Assembly (NCBI GenBank): GCA_958009055.1
Contig: OY253655.1
Coordinates: 62,001-126,000, forward strand
Length of the DNA stretch: 64,000 nucleotides
Origin: Choricystis sp. odSpoLacu1
Taxonomy: Eukaryota; Chlorophyta; Trebouxiophyceae
Direction: 5' to 3'
Shown one piece after another: positions 19,489 through 30,263 of this stretch; positions within the stretch are counted from its first letter, which is position 1; the number at the start of each line of letters is the position of its first letter. Under the pieces are notes generated by a model. The model had not been told where the DNA came from. It saw only the letters and a list, made by a program, of their open reading frames with translations, and searched no databases. Position numbers and translations under genes: made by a program.

Positions 19489-21476
19489 TCATCCCTTGGT
19501 CAACCGAGTCGACCGCCGCGTCGCGGGCGGCGACGCCGGCCCCGACGACGCAGGCGCCCGCCGCGTCGCGGGCGCGGCTTTTTTGGCGGTGGTGGCAGTG
19601 CGCGGCGCGGGCGCCAGCTTTTTCGTCGTCGTCGCCGCCCGCCGCGCCGGCGCAGCCTTGGCCGCCGGCCTGGCCGCCGTGCGCGCGCGCTTGGGGGCCG
19701 GGCTGGCGTTGGCGTTGGCGTCGACCATCCTGCCCCGCGTCGACAGAGTGGGCGGCCGCCCCGTGGACGGCGCGGCGGGCGTGGCAAAGAGCGCGCCATC
19801 GTCGTCGTCGTCGTCGTCGGCGGCTGCCACAGCCGCTGCAGCCGCCCGCCGAGCCGGCCTCGCCGACGCGGGCGTCAACGACGCGGCCACCGCCCTGGAG
19901 GCAGCCGTGCGGCGGGCGGGGGGCGCCTTGGCGACTGACGTGGCCTTGGGCGTGGACTTGGCAGCGGTGCGCCGCGGCGGCGACGGCGCTGCCTCCTCCT
20001 CCTCCTCCTCCTCCACCACCGCCCGCGCCCGCCCCAGCAAGCGTCCCACCGTCATGGACACCGCGCGCAGGGCGGACCCCGGGGTGCGACGAGCCACAGG
20101 GGAGGGGGCGCGCCGGGGCGAGGTCCGGCGGGCGGGGGAGGCGGACGCGGGCGCAGCCGCGCGCCCGCGCGGCGGCGACCGCGACGCTGCGGCAACCGCG
20201 CGCCCGCGGAACGGAGGCACTGCGGCCTCGGCAGCCACCCGCACCGCGGACGCCGCCACCGCGGACTGAGCCAGGCGTTCCGCCGCGTCTGCGCGCGCGG
20301 CCGCGGCCGCGGCCGCCGCCTCCGCGCGCGCGGCCCGCTTGTCCGCGTCCCGCGCGTCCGCGGCGGCGGCGCCCGCTTCAGCGCGCGCGGCGGCGGCTTC
20401 CGCCCGGGCGGCGCCCGCGTCCGCGCGCGCGCGCTCCGCGTCTCTGACGGCCGCCGCGCGCTCGCGCTCTGCGGCCGCCGCCTCGTCGCGCGCGTCGGCC
20501 GCGTCCGAGGTGGCTGCGTCGCGGGCGGCGGTCGCGCGACGGACTTCGGCCGCCGACGCGGCCGCTTCGGCGCGGGCGGACCGCGCGGCCGCGTCGGCGG
20601 CAGAGGCAGCGTCGCGAGCCGCAGCAAGGGCACGCCTCAACCCAGCCACCTCCTCCCCCGCTGCCGCGCCCGCTGCCGCCGCGTCGGCCGTCGTGGCGGC
20701 GGCGGCGTCTGCAGCTGCGGTCGCGGCGTCGCGCGCGGCGTCGCGGTCGGACTCTGCGGTCGCCAGGGCGGCCGCCCACTCGCCGCGTTGGGCAGACCAC
20801 GCGGCTTCACCTTCGTCCAGCTTGCGGTGGATGTCGTCTTCATAGTTGCGCAGTTCCTGGGGTGGGGGGGTGGGGAGGTGGAAGGGCGGTGGTGAGGGAA
20901 AAAAGGTAAACAACACGGCGATGCCACCACCACTACCCTCCTCTCTCTCTCTCCTTCTCTCTCACCTGCCAGTACGCAGCCAGCTCGGCGTCCTTGGCGC
21001 GGGCGGCGTCCAGGTCGGACCGCACGGCGGCGAGCTGTGGTGGTGGAAAAGGGGTGGGTGTGTTTGGGCGACGCCGAACTTTCAATCTCGCCTCTCCCTC
21101 CCTGCGCTCGCCCGAGGCCACACCACGCGCCACACAGGCATGCTCCACACCAACGTCATCCGTCCTCCAGCAACGCCGGGTGCCAGGTGCTTCGAGACCA
21201 GAGCCCCACCCACGCGCGCGTGCGCGCGCATGCATGCGCGCGTCTTTCTTTCGTTTCTCCTCCTCACCTCTGCCCTCAGCGAGTCCACCTCTGCCGCCAG
21301 GTCGGGCCCGACAGACGGCGCTCCAAACTTTTCCAGGAAACCGGCCTCTCTGTGGGCGTGGGGGTGGGGGAGGGAGGGAGGAAGGTCGTCATCACAACAA
21401 AGTCCGGATTTTCACACGCCCTCACACACACGCACACGCGCGCAACGCACTTGGCCAGCGCCCACGCGCCCGACAT
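19489..21476 (-). CDS. Ala-rich coiled-coil protein with basic C-terminal tail
   Basis: Four exons (21451-21476, 21268-21349, 20966-21034, 19489-20856) join in consistent phases to 514 residues. The N-terminus starts MSGAWALAKEAGFLEKFG. From about residue 35 to 270 the protein is almost pure Ala/Glu/Asp/Arg heptads, a long coiled coil. The rest is Ser/Pro/Ala/Lys-rich, with runs of Glu and Asp (VVEEEEEEEAAP, DDDDDDDG) and many S-P and T-P sites. It ends TRRSTRLTKG, a basic motif common in chromosome- or microtubule-associated tails. I do not recognise the family. The tiny 26-bp first exon is supported by phase and by the E-A-G-F-L-E junction. It is convergent with nicastrin (73 bp between stops). 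Confidence 0.7.
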
Positions 21477-21633
21477 GGTGGGGGTGTGGGGGCGGGGGTG
21501 GGGGTGTGTTTCGCGCGCCAAAATCCGCGGTGCAAACGAGAGCGTCCCGCTCAGGGTTTTTTGTGTTGGACTCTCTTCGCACTCTCGCGTCTTCTTTTTC
21601 TCTCTCCGCCGCCCCACTTCCCTTGCCCTCACA

Positions 21634-23252
21634 ATGGCTCTCCGCTCCTCCATCGCGCTACGCCCCGCGGCTCGGGTGCGTTTGGGTGGCACGGCAATTA
21701 GGAGGGGGAGAGAATTAGGAGGGGGAGAGAAGCGAGCGCAAAGACCGACCGCGAAAACGAGGGTGTCGGGCGCTGTCCTTGGTGTCTCTTTGGTTCCCGC
21801 GGCCACGCGGTGCCACGTGCCGCCCCCATTGCCGGCGGTTGGCGACGTCAACACTGTGTCCAACACCTGGGCGTAAAGGGATGGACACCAGGCCGTCTAA
21901 CACGCGGGGCGAGCCAAAAAAAAACACGGCTCAACACAAGCCAAGCCGACGCACCCCGACGCTTACCCCTCTCCCCCCCCTCCCACAGGCCCTGCCCCGC
22001 GCCGCGCCGCGCGCCGTGCGCGTCGCCTCGGCCCGCGTGGACGCCGCGTCGTCGCCCTACACCAAAAAGGAGGAGGTGAGAGAAGAGAGAGAGGGAGGGT
22101 CTTTGGTGGAAGGAAGAAGAGTTGAGGTGAAAGGCAACATGAAATTTCTCCACCCTTCAACACTCCCCGCCATCCACCCTCCCCACCCTCAGGGGAATCG
22201 CGCCTCCCTCGAGTACCGCATGTTCATGGAGGCCAAAGGTTTGTGGCGGGTTGCTTCTTTGTTTGGAGGGTGGTGGTGAGCGTGAAAAGTGGAGGGAAAA
22301 AGACAACAAACGACCGACGTCTCCCCTCCCCCACCACACCACCCCCCACTCACAACAGGCCAGCCCGCGTCCTGGTGGCACGACATCCCCCTGCGCAACG
22401 CGGACGGCACCCTTAACTTCATCTGCGAGATCCCCAAGGAGTCGTCCGCCAAGATGGAGGTGTCGACGCAGGAGAAGCTCAACCCAATCAAACAGGACAT
22501 CAAGAAAGGCGCCCTCCGGTTCTACCCGTACAACATCAACTGGAATTATGGCCTGCTGCCTCAAACGTGGGAGGACCCCGCGATTGTGCACCCGGAGCTG
22601 GAGGTGGCGGTGAGTTGTGGTGTGGTGTGGAGGCGGGAAAGGAAAACGAGGCGGCCCGCTCTTCCCGCAAGACGACACAAAAATCACACACACACGTGGA
22701 AAACCATTCGTGGTTTAACACAAATTGACGCGTTTTTTTCACCATGCGCGGACTATGATTCTGCAATGCGGACGGGACAGAGAGAGAGAGAGTAGGGGGG
22801 GGGGGGTTGCGCCCGCGCGCGCGAGAGAAACCAAACCAAATCACCCCTCCCCCCCCCCTCAGGGCGACAACGACCCCGTCGACGTCGTGGAGATCGGCTC
22901 CGTCAAGCGCGCCATGGGGTCCGTGACCCCCGTCAACCCCCTGGGCGCGCTCGCCATGATCGACGACGGCGAACTCGACTGGAAGATCATCTGCATCGCG
23001 GCAAACGACCCCAAAGCGTCGGAGGTGAACGACGTGGAGGACGTGGAGCGCGTGTTCCCTGGCGAGTTGGAGGCCATTCGCGTGTGGTTCCGCGACTACA
23101 AGACGCCGGACGGCAAGCCCGAGAACAAGTTTGGGTACAACAACCGCACCCAGCCGCGCGCGTTTGCGTTGGAGGTGATCGAGGAGACGCACGGCTACTG
23201 GAAAGCCCTGACGAGCGGGGCGCGCAAGAACGATGAGGAGCTGTCGTTTTGA
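21634..23252 (+). CDS. Soluble inorganic pyrophosphatase, plastid type
   Basis: Five exons (21634-21675, 21989-22075, 22193-22238, 22359-22609, 22863-23252) encode a family I pyrophosphatase. It hydrolyses pyrophosphate to two phosphates and so pulls plastid biosynthesis forward. The first 43 residues are an Arg/Ala/Ser-rich transit peptide. Catalytic stretches are ICEIPKESSAKMEV (Lys/Glu of the active site), RFYPYNINWNYGLLPQTWEDP (Tyr, with Asp as metal ligand) and GDNDPVDVVEIG, the family signature D-x-D-x-x-D. It continues with GELDWKIICIAANDP and RVWFRDYKTPDGKPENKFGYN. Exon 4 uses donor GTTTGT at 22239. A TGTAA pentamer follows at 23312. It is divergent from the coiled-coil gene (157 bp) and convergent with the H+-pyrophosphatase. 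Confidence 0.95.
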
Positions 23253-23311
23253 GGAGAGGGAGAGAAGAGTGACGAGAGAGAGAGAAAAACAGAAACGCCC
23301 TCCCCCGCGTG

Positions 23312-23316
23312 TGTAA
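23312..23316 (+). promoter_or_regulatory. Candidate polyadenylation signal TGTAA for the plastid pyrophosphatase
   Basis: TGTAA lies 60 bases after the stop of the soluble pyrophosphatase gene, at a distance usual for chlorophyte 3' ends. Confidence 0.4.
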
Positions 23317-23454
23317 AGGCACTGTGGAACGCGTCTGGAACGTGGACGGCTGAAAAGGAAAAAACTCTGACAAAAAAACGACAAACCGATTTTTGCACGT
23401 TTCTTTCTCCCCCCCCCCAAAATCACCCTCTTCTGCGCCCCGCCACCGCTCAAA

Positions 23455-26088
23455 TCACAAAAACAGCGGGCATGCAACCAGCGAAATTGTGGCTACCATC
23501 TTCATGAGCACGTGCAGCGCCGGCCCCATCGTATCTTTCAGCGGATCACCGACAGTATCGCCAGTCACCGCAGCAGCATGCGCGGACGATCCCTTGCCCC
23601 CGTGCGCTCCAGTCTCCACATACTTCTTGGCGTTGTCCCACGCACCGCCCGCCGTGTTGAAAAAGAGGGCCTGTGTGTGTTTTGGTGTGTGTGTGAGTGA
23701 AAACCGTGTGTCATTTTTTTTTCTCATTTTTTTTTCCTAACCCCCACACAACCCGTTGCCCTCACCATCAGGATGCCCGCCACCGTCGTCAGCATGAGGA
23801 ACGATGCCACCGCCTGCGCCCCCAGCAGTGGCTGGCCGGTGGCCGCGCCCGCGATCCTGAAGAGGACGCCAACCGCCACGGGGGAGACGACCGCCAAAAC
23901 GCCGGGCTTCACCATCTCCCGCAGCGCGGACGCCGCCACGATGGCGACACAGCGCGCGTAGTCGGGCTTCTCGGCATAGGTCATGATGCCGGGGCGTTCC
24001 GCCAGCTGGCGGCGCACTTCGGTGACCACCGCGCCCGCCGACCGCCCGACCGCGGCGCACGCCCACGCGGAGAAGAGGAAGACGACCGCGGCGCCCAACA
24101 AACCCGCCACAAACACTTCCGGCACTGCGATGTCGATGATTTTGAAGGGTTGGCCGGTGAAGGCGGCCACCTCGTCGTTGAACGCGGAGAAGAGGAGGAA
24201 CGACGCGAGGCCGGCCGACCCAATCGCATAGCCCTTCGTCGTCGCCTTGGTCGTGTTGCCGACCGCGTCCAGGGCGTCCGTGACGTCGCGCACGGATTCA
24301 GGCTCGTCCGACATCTCGACGATCCCACCAGCATTGTCTGCTATGGGGCCAAACACGTCCATTGTGAGCACATAGGCTGCTGTCGACAGCATGCCCATGG
24401 TGGCGACCGCGGTCCCAAACAAACCGTCGGCGGATGAAGTGGGGGTCAGGCCAGACGAGTTGCCCAGCCAGTAGGCCGACACCAGGGCGACCGACATGAC
24501 GGCGACGGGGGCGGCCGTCGACTCGAGGCCAAGGGCGACGCCGGCAATGACGTTGGTCGCGTGCCCTGTCGCACAAGCGGCCGCCAACTCCCGCACAGGC
24601 TTGAACTTGAAGTCGGTGTAGTACTGCGCGATGGCGACAAACGCGATCGCGGTGGCGACGCCCACCAGGCCCGCCCCCGCAAAGTGGAGCCAGGCGGCCG
24701 GGGCGGACGGGACGTGGAGCAGGGCGCGGCATGACGCGACAAAGGCCACCACTGCCAACCCGACCGACACTTTGTAGCCGCTCTTCAGCACGTCGTACGG
24801 GTCCTCCCCTGGGCGGGCGGCGGAGGCGGCGGGATCGATGGACGCGATGCCGGCGGCGGTGACCAGCAGGTCGCACGCGTGCACGACCAAAGGAAACGCG
24901 ATGAAGCGGGACGTGACCGCGGACGCGAAGCCGGCCTTCTTGGCGAGGGAGCCGCCCAGGATCATGGCGGCGATGATTTCGGCGGCGATGCTCTCAAACA
25001 GGTCGGCCCCGCGCGCGGCGCAGTCGCCCACGTTGTCGCCCACCAGGTCGGCGATGACGGCCGGGTTGCGCGGGTCGTCCTCCGGGATGCCGGCCTCGAT
25101 CTTGCCCACCAGGTCGGCCCCCACGTCGGCGGCTTTGGTGTAGATGCCGCCCCCGAGTTGAGCAAAGAGGGCGACAAAGGAGGCGCCAAAACCGAAACCG
25201 ACCAACAGCAGGGGGACATCCGCTGCGTGCAGCCCTCCCGGCCCTCCATAGGTCGCGGTCAACAAAGCATAGAGTGTCGTCACGCCAAACACCACCATGC
25301 CGACGACCAGCAGGGCTGAGAAGCCGCCCGCGCGGAGGGCGACGGCCAGGGCTTCGCGCGCGGAGCGGCGCGCGGCGCCCGCGACGCGCACGTTGGCGCG
25401 CACACTGACCCACATGCCGACGTACCCCGCCGCTGCGGAGCAGGCGGCGCCCAGGAGGAAGGAGACGGAGGTGAGGAAGGCGAGGGTGGCGCTGAGTGGG
25501 AGGGTGGTGGGGTGGGTGAGGGGAAGCGCACCCTCTTTCTTCTTTTGTCCACCACCACCACCAACCCAAACCAACACAAACTCACCGCGACAGCCCTGCC
25601 GCCTCCTGCTCCTTTGTCTCGCGGCGGAAGGCGTACACAACGTAGATGCCGAGAGCGCACACGCCCGCCAGCCGAGCAATCGTGGTGTACTGAGTTTGGA
25701 AGAACCCCTCCGCCCCTTCGCGAATGGCCTCCGACACGGCCGCCATGTCGGGGGTGCCTTCATCACGGGCCAGGACCCAGACGGCGAGGTGGACTGCGTA
25801 CGTTAAGGCAGCTGCCACAGCTAACAGCGCAAACACGGCGGGCGCCCCCGCGCGCGACGCCAGCCACAGCAACAGCAGGGCTGCAGTCGCCGCTCCCCCC
25901 ATGACGACCTTGGGGTCGGCGGAGGCCAGGGCGCGGGTGAGGGCGGCGACCGCGGGGGGGGTGGCGGAGCCGCGGCCTGCAGTCGAGGGCTTGCGGCCGC
26001 CCGGGAGGGCGGAAGGGCCGCCAGCGCCGCTCTCCAGGTCGTCCACGCCGCCGCGCAGGCGCAGGTCGCCGGCGGAGGCGGTGCGCAT
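23455..26088 (-). CDS. H+-translocating membrane pyrophosphatase, K+-independent (type II, AVP2-like)
   Basis: Exons 25586-26088, 23766-25491 and 23455-23670 join in phase to 814 residues. The enzyme couples pyrophosphate hydrolysis to H+ transport across Golgi, vacuolar or acidocalcisome membranes. The substrate site reads [29 protein letters not shown] and [19 protein letters not shown]; the C-terminal site is [15 protein letters not shown] followed by [17 protein letters not shown]. The stretch [20 protein letters not shown] carries Lys where K+-dependent type I pumps have Ala, which marks the K+-independent class. The N-terminus before the first membrane helix is about 55 residues of Gly/Ser/Pro-rich sequence. 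It is convergent with the plastid pyrophosphatase (202 bp). Confidence 0.95.
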
Positions 26089-26513
26089 GATTTCTTTGGG
26101 TGTGTGTTTGTGTGCCTGTGGGGAGGGTGGGACGAAGGGGGGTGAAGCGGGAAAGGCTTCGGCATGCGCTCTCGCCCTCGGACGCCCTTGTCGTCGCTCT
26201 TCCCGCATACAGCACGTCCCACAATGGCGGCCAGCCTCCGGCACTGTCCCGCGCGGGCGGAGCGTGTCGTGTGTGGCGCGTGTGGGCGGCCGCTTGCCGG
26301 CAACAATCCGGCGCTTTGCCCATCGGTGACTCTCCGTGTCCTTCCCTCCCCACCGCCAACCGCGCTGTGTTTCACGCACCGTTTCACAGAGCAGTCACTG
26401 CCGCGGTGAGTGGACTGGCGTGGTGGAACAAGGAGCCGCCAACCGCCACTCGCGATGCGAGCGAAAGAAAAGGATTGTGTCAACGGCATCACTCTCTGCA
26501 TCTCTTTGCGCCA
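26089..26513. promoter_or_regulatory. Divergent 5' region between the H+-pyrophosphatase and the reductase-like gene
   Basis: 425 bp of GC-rich sequence with a TG-rich patch next to the pyrophosphatase start. No gene or known site is recognised. Confidence 0.3.
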
Positions 26514-28019
26514 ATGCCTGAAAACGCCGCCCCACGCGCCCGCCTGGTCGCCCTGGCCGCGGGCGCAGGTGCGGCTGGACTTTTTGCTGCGATCTTCTGG
26601 CGACGAGCCGCCAACCGCCGCGACACACAGCCGACAACGTGCGCCATCGCAACACCGCCACCTTCGCCACCCCAGCCACCCTCCTACACGGCGGCCACGC
26701 CCGCCATCGCGCGCGTGGCGAGTGTGGACCACGTGACCGGTGGCGACGACGATGAAAGTGACATCACTCTCGTCACTCTGACCGTTCCACCCTCCCTCAC
26801 CTGGACCCCCGGCGACGCCGCCGGCCTGCACCTGCCCAACCCGCTCTCCGAAGTCACCGACCTGCTGGCCGCGGCGGGGCTGGGGACTGGTGATGGGGTG
26901 ACTGCGGCCGTTCCGTCGTGGCACTGGTACGGCGGCGGGTCGCTCGGCGCGCCAGGCACACCCACCTCATTTTTCTCCCTGCTGCGCCACTGCTACGATG
27001 TGCGGACGCCCCACACCACCGCCCTGTTGACCCTGCTGCGTGACGCGTGTGGCGACAGCGGCGGCGGCGCCGCGGCTGCAGGCGCGGCTGCCGCTGCCGC
27101 GGCAGCAAAGGGCGCTGACGCGGCGGCCGCCGTGCTGGCCGATCGCACGCCCTCCCCCCTGAAGACAAAGGGGAGGCGTGGGGTTGCGTGCGGCAGACTG
27201 TTGGCAGCGGCGGACGCAGAAAGCTTGCTCGCAGATCCAGACGCGGCGGCCGCTTTTTTTTCAACGCGCACCGTCGCCGACGCCCTGGCCGAGTTCGGCT
27301 CCCCCGACCTGCCTGTGCCCTCCCTCCTCGCCTGCTTGCGCCCTCTGGAGCCGCGCCTGCACTGTGTCTCGTCCGCCCCGCCCTCGGCGGGCGGGGGCGG
27401 TGTCCTCTCCCTGACCATGGCTGCGCCCGCCCGCCACGCTGGCGTGCGCGGCGCCTCGGCGCCCACCCACGCCGCGTGTCAGCTGAGTGTGGGGGACATC
27501 GTGCCCGTCTACATCGCTGCCAACGAAAGCATGCGGTTGCCCGCTGATTTCGCGACACCAATAATTTTGATTGGTCGTGGCGCCGGCGTCGCCCCCTTCA
27601 TCGCGTTTGTACAGGCTCGCAAGGCTGCCGCCACAATGGGCAACGCCACACTGGGCCCCGCCCTGCTGTTCACGGGCTGTGGTCGCGGCGGTGTGCCGCA
27701 CGCCCTGTTCTTGGAGGCCGAGGCAGCTGTTGGCCGCCTCACCCTGATTCCGTCTGCCCCAGAAACCGACAGGAGTGCCGATGCCACTGTGCAGGACAGA
27801 GTGCGCGAGCACGGGGCCACCGTCGCTGACGCCCTGGTGGTCGGCCGCGGCACCGTCTACGTGTGTGGGGACGTGGCCGCCGTCTCGTCCCCCGTCGCCT
27901 CCGCTTTAGCTGACGTCGTGGCGGAGCACGCGCCCGACGAGGCGGGCGAGGCGGGCGGGGCGGAAGCCTGGCTGGACGCGGCGAGGAGGGAGGGGCGGTA
28001 CGTGGAGATTGTGTGGTAG
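26514..28019 (+). CDS. Membrane-anchored cytochrome P450 reductase-like FAD/NAD(P)H domain protein, no flavodoxin domain
   Basis: A single exon of 501 residues. An N-terminal membrane anchor (LVALAAGAGAAGLFAAIFW) is followed by a reductase module of the diflavin (CPR) type. It contains TWTPGDAAGLHLPN, an Ala-rich connecting region, LACLRPLEPRLHCVSSAPPS (the FAD-binding R-x-Y-S-x-x-S position), GDIVPVYIAANESMRLP, IILIGRGAGVAPFIAFVQAR (pyrophosphate-binding loop) and LLFTGCGRGGVPHALF. The NADPH-side motif is YVCGDVAAVSSPVASALADVV, and it ends with an aromatic, YVEIVW. The flavin-stacking Tyr and the following Ser of R-x-Y-S are His-Cys here. There is no N-terminal FMN/flavodoxin domain, and no open frame upstream could supply one. 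It may reduce a separate flavodoxin-like, cytochrome b5 or quinone partner. It ends in TAG. Confidence 0.75.
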   Translation: MPENAAPRARLVALAAGAGAAGLFAAIFWRRAANRRDTQPTTCAIATPPPSPPQPPSYTAATPAIARVASVDHVTGGDDDESDITLVTLTVPPSLTWTPGDAAGLHLPNPLSEVTDLLAAAGLGTGDGVTAAVPSWHWYGGGSLGAPGTPTSFFSLLRHCYDVRTPHTTALLTLLRDACGDSGGGAAAAGAAAAAAAAKGADAAAAVLADRTPSPLKTKGRRGVACGRLLAAADAESLLADPDAAAAFFSTRTVADALAEFGSPDLPVPSLLACLRPLEPRLHCVSSAPPSAGGGGVLSLTMAAPARHAGVRGASAPTHAACQLSVGDIVPVYIAANESMRLPADFATPIILIGRGAGVAPFIAFVQARKAAATMGNATLGPALLFTGCGRGGVPHALFLEAEAAVGRLTLIPSAPETDRSADATVQDRVREHGATVADALVVGRGTVYVCGDVAAVSSPVASALADVVAEHAPDEAGEAGGAEAWLDAARREGRYVEIVW

Positions 28020-28328
28020 GGCGCGTGTGTGTGTGTGAGTGTGTTTGGTTTTTAATGTCTGTTGAAAAAAATCCTGCCTCCGTGATTGTGTGTGCGTTGT
28101 GAAGATGAACAAGGGAAAAGACGCTCCCACGTTTGTGTGATCTACAAAGAGGAAAGAGGGGGGGGGAAACCACGGTCACGATCGAAGAAAAGGAAAAGGT
28201 TTTTGAACGGCGCGCGTTTTTTTTTTGTTGCGAAAGAAACACCCTCACTCTCTCCCCCAAAGCCACATTTTTTTGTAAACACAGAGGACCAGGCCCATGC
28301 GTCAGTGCAACCTGCACTTTCCATCTCT
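28020..28328. other. Convergent 3' region between the reductase-like gene and FtsZ1
   Basis: 309 bp with AT-rich patches, a G9 tract near 28158, a T9 tract near 28219 and TG repeats just after the reductase stop. No gene is seen. Confidence 0.3.
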
Positions 28329-30110
28329 TCAGCCCCACACGTTCCACGCGGGCGGCGCCTTGACGGTGCGCGCGGGCGGCGCGCCCCCCTCGGCCGGCGC
28401 CGCCTTCTTGGCGGGCGCCGCCAGCCCCGCCCCCGCCTTGCCCGCCAGCAGGTCGTCCTCAAAGGAGGGCGGGAACCCGGTGGCCACGATGGTGACGCGG
28501 ACCTCGCCCTCGGCCGCGTCGTCGACGACAGCGCCAAAGATGACGTTGGCCGACGGGTCGGCCAGGCTGGTCACCACTTCAGACACGCGGTTGACTTCCG
28601 CCAGCGTCAGGTCGCGCCCCCCCGTGATGTTGTACACGACCCCCGTGGCGCGCTCAATGGAGCGTTCGATCAACGGAGCAGACGTGGCAGCCGTCGCCGC
28701 CTCCTCCGCCCGGTTCTTGCCAGACGCCACCCCCACCCCCAGCATGGCGGTGCCCGACCCCGCCATGATGGCTTTGACGTCGGCAAAGTCGACGTTGACG
28801 AGGCCGGGAATGGTGATGATGTCGCTGATGCCTTGCACGCCCTGGCGCAGGACGTCGTCAGCCAGGAGGAAGGCGTCCTGGAGCGGGGTGTTGTCGCCCA
28901 CGACGCCCAGGAGGCTGTGTGGTTGGGTTGGGTGGGTGGGTGTTTTTTCTTTTCTTTTCGCCTGCGTTTCCCTTTTCCTCACCTCGCCCCCAAAAACCTA
29001 ACCCTCTCTTCCACCACACACTCACCGGTCGTTGGGGATGACGATCAGCGTGTCCACCGCCTTCCTCAGCGTCTCCACGCCGTCCGAGGCGGCGCCCCCG
29101 CGGCGGCGCCCCTCAAAGGAAAAAGGGTAGGTCACCACACCCACAGTCAGCGCGCCAGCGTCGCGAGCCGCTTTGGCCACGACGGGGGCAGCCCCAGTGC
29201 CGGTGCCACCCCCCATGCCCGCCGTGATGAACACGAGGTCGGCGCCGGCGACCGCGGCCGCGATGTCGGCGGCGGACTCGAGGGCGGCTTGCTCGCCGAG
29301 GGATGGGTTGCCGCCCGTGCCGAGGCCGCGGGTCAGTTCGGCGCCCGCCTGCAGCTTGTTGAGGACGGGGGACGACTCCAGGGCTTGGGCGTCAGTGTTG
29401 ATGGCCCAGAACTCGACGCCCTGTGGAGGTGGTGGGGTGGTTGTTTTGTTTCGACAATGCCCGCGCCCCCGCTGTCCCCGCCGCGGCCTCCCATCCCTCC
29501 TCCCCCGCCTCCTTCCCTCTCTCCGTCTCACCTGTAGGCCCGACTTGACCATGCGGTTGACCGCGTTGCCACCGCCGCCGCCGACGCCGATGACCTTGAT
29601 CTTGGCGTCGCCGCCTGTGTGGGAGGAGGGGAGGGAAAAAGGTGAGAAGAGCGGGAAGTTCGCGCGATGCGAGCGTTGCGCTCTCCCTCTGTCCCGCGCG
29701 CCCCGCTGACCCTCTCTCTCTCTCTCCCACACGCCCAGCAGACCCGGAAAGAGCACACGCCTTTCCGTGTGGCCGCAGGCGGGCGAGGCAGCGCCGTGGG
29801 CAGCGGCGCCAGGCACGCCCCGCAGCGCCGATTTCGCCAACGGCTCTTCGTGCCATCGAATGCGGCCGCAGCTCTCTCCGCGCGCCCACTCGCCCCGTCC
29901 ACACACCGCTCCCACACACTCACCGTACGCGCCAAACGAGGGCACCGGCGAGTCGCCCGCCAGCGCGCGCGCGGCGGCCGGGGCCGAGCGCACGGCCTGG
30001 CGCGCGAGCATCGGGGCGGCGCGCGCCGCGGCGACGGCGCGGGGCGCGGAGGGGGCGGCCCCCGCGCGCGCGGGGAGGGCCAGGGAGCGAGTGCGCAGCT
30101 GGAGCGCCAT
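28329..30110 (-). CDS. FTSZ1: Plastid division GTPase FtsZ1
   Basis: Four exons (29924-30110, 29532-29614, 29026-29420, 28329-28914) encode 416 residues. The first 50 residues are an Ala/Arg-rich transit peptide. GTPase motifs are [28 protein letters not shown] and the tubulin signature [15 protein letters not shown]. They are followed by [24 protein letters not shown] and the synergy loop [25 protein letters not shown]. FtsZ1 rather than FtsZ2 is indicated by [42 protein letters not shown] and [23 protein letters not shown]. No FtsZ2-type C-terminal ARC6-binding peptide is seen. The protein polymerises into the stromal Z ring. It is divergent from AsnRS with 153 bp between starts. Confidence 0.96.
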
Positions 30111-30263
30111 TGTGTGGGAGGGAGAGGGGGGGGGAAGGGAGTTGTTGTTGGGGGGGGGGGAAGGATTTTGAAAGTGACGACGACTGCAGCACACACCGAC
30201 CCGATTGCGAAAGCAGAGACCTCTCCTTCTCCCGCCCCTCTTTTCTCTCCACACCCCGCACCA

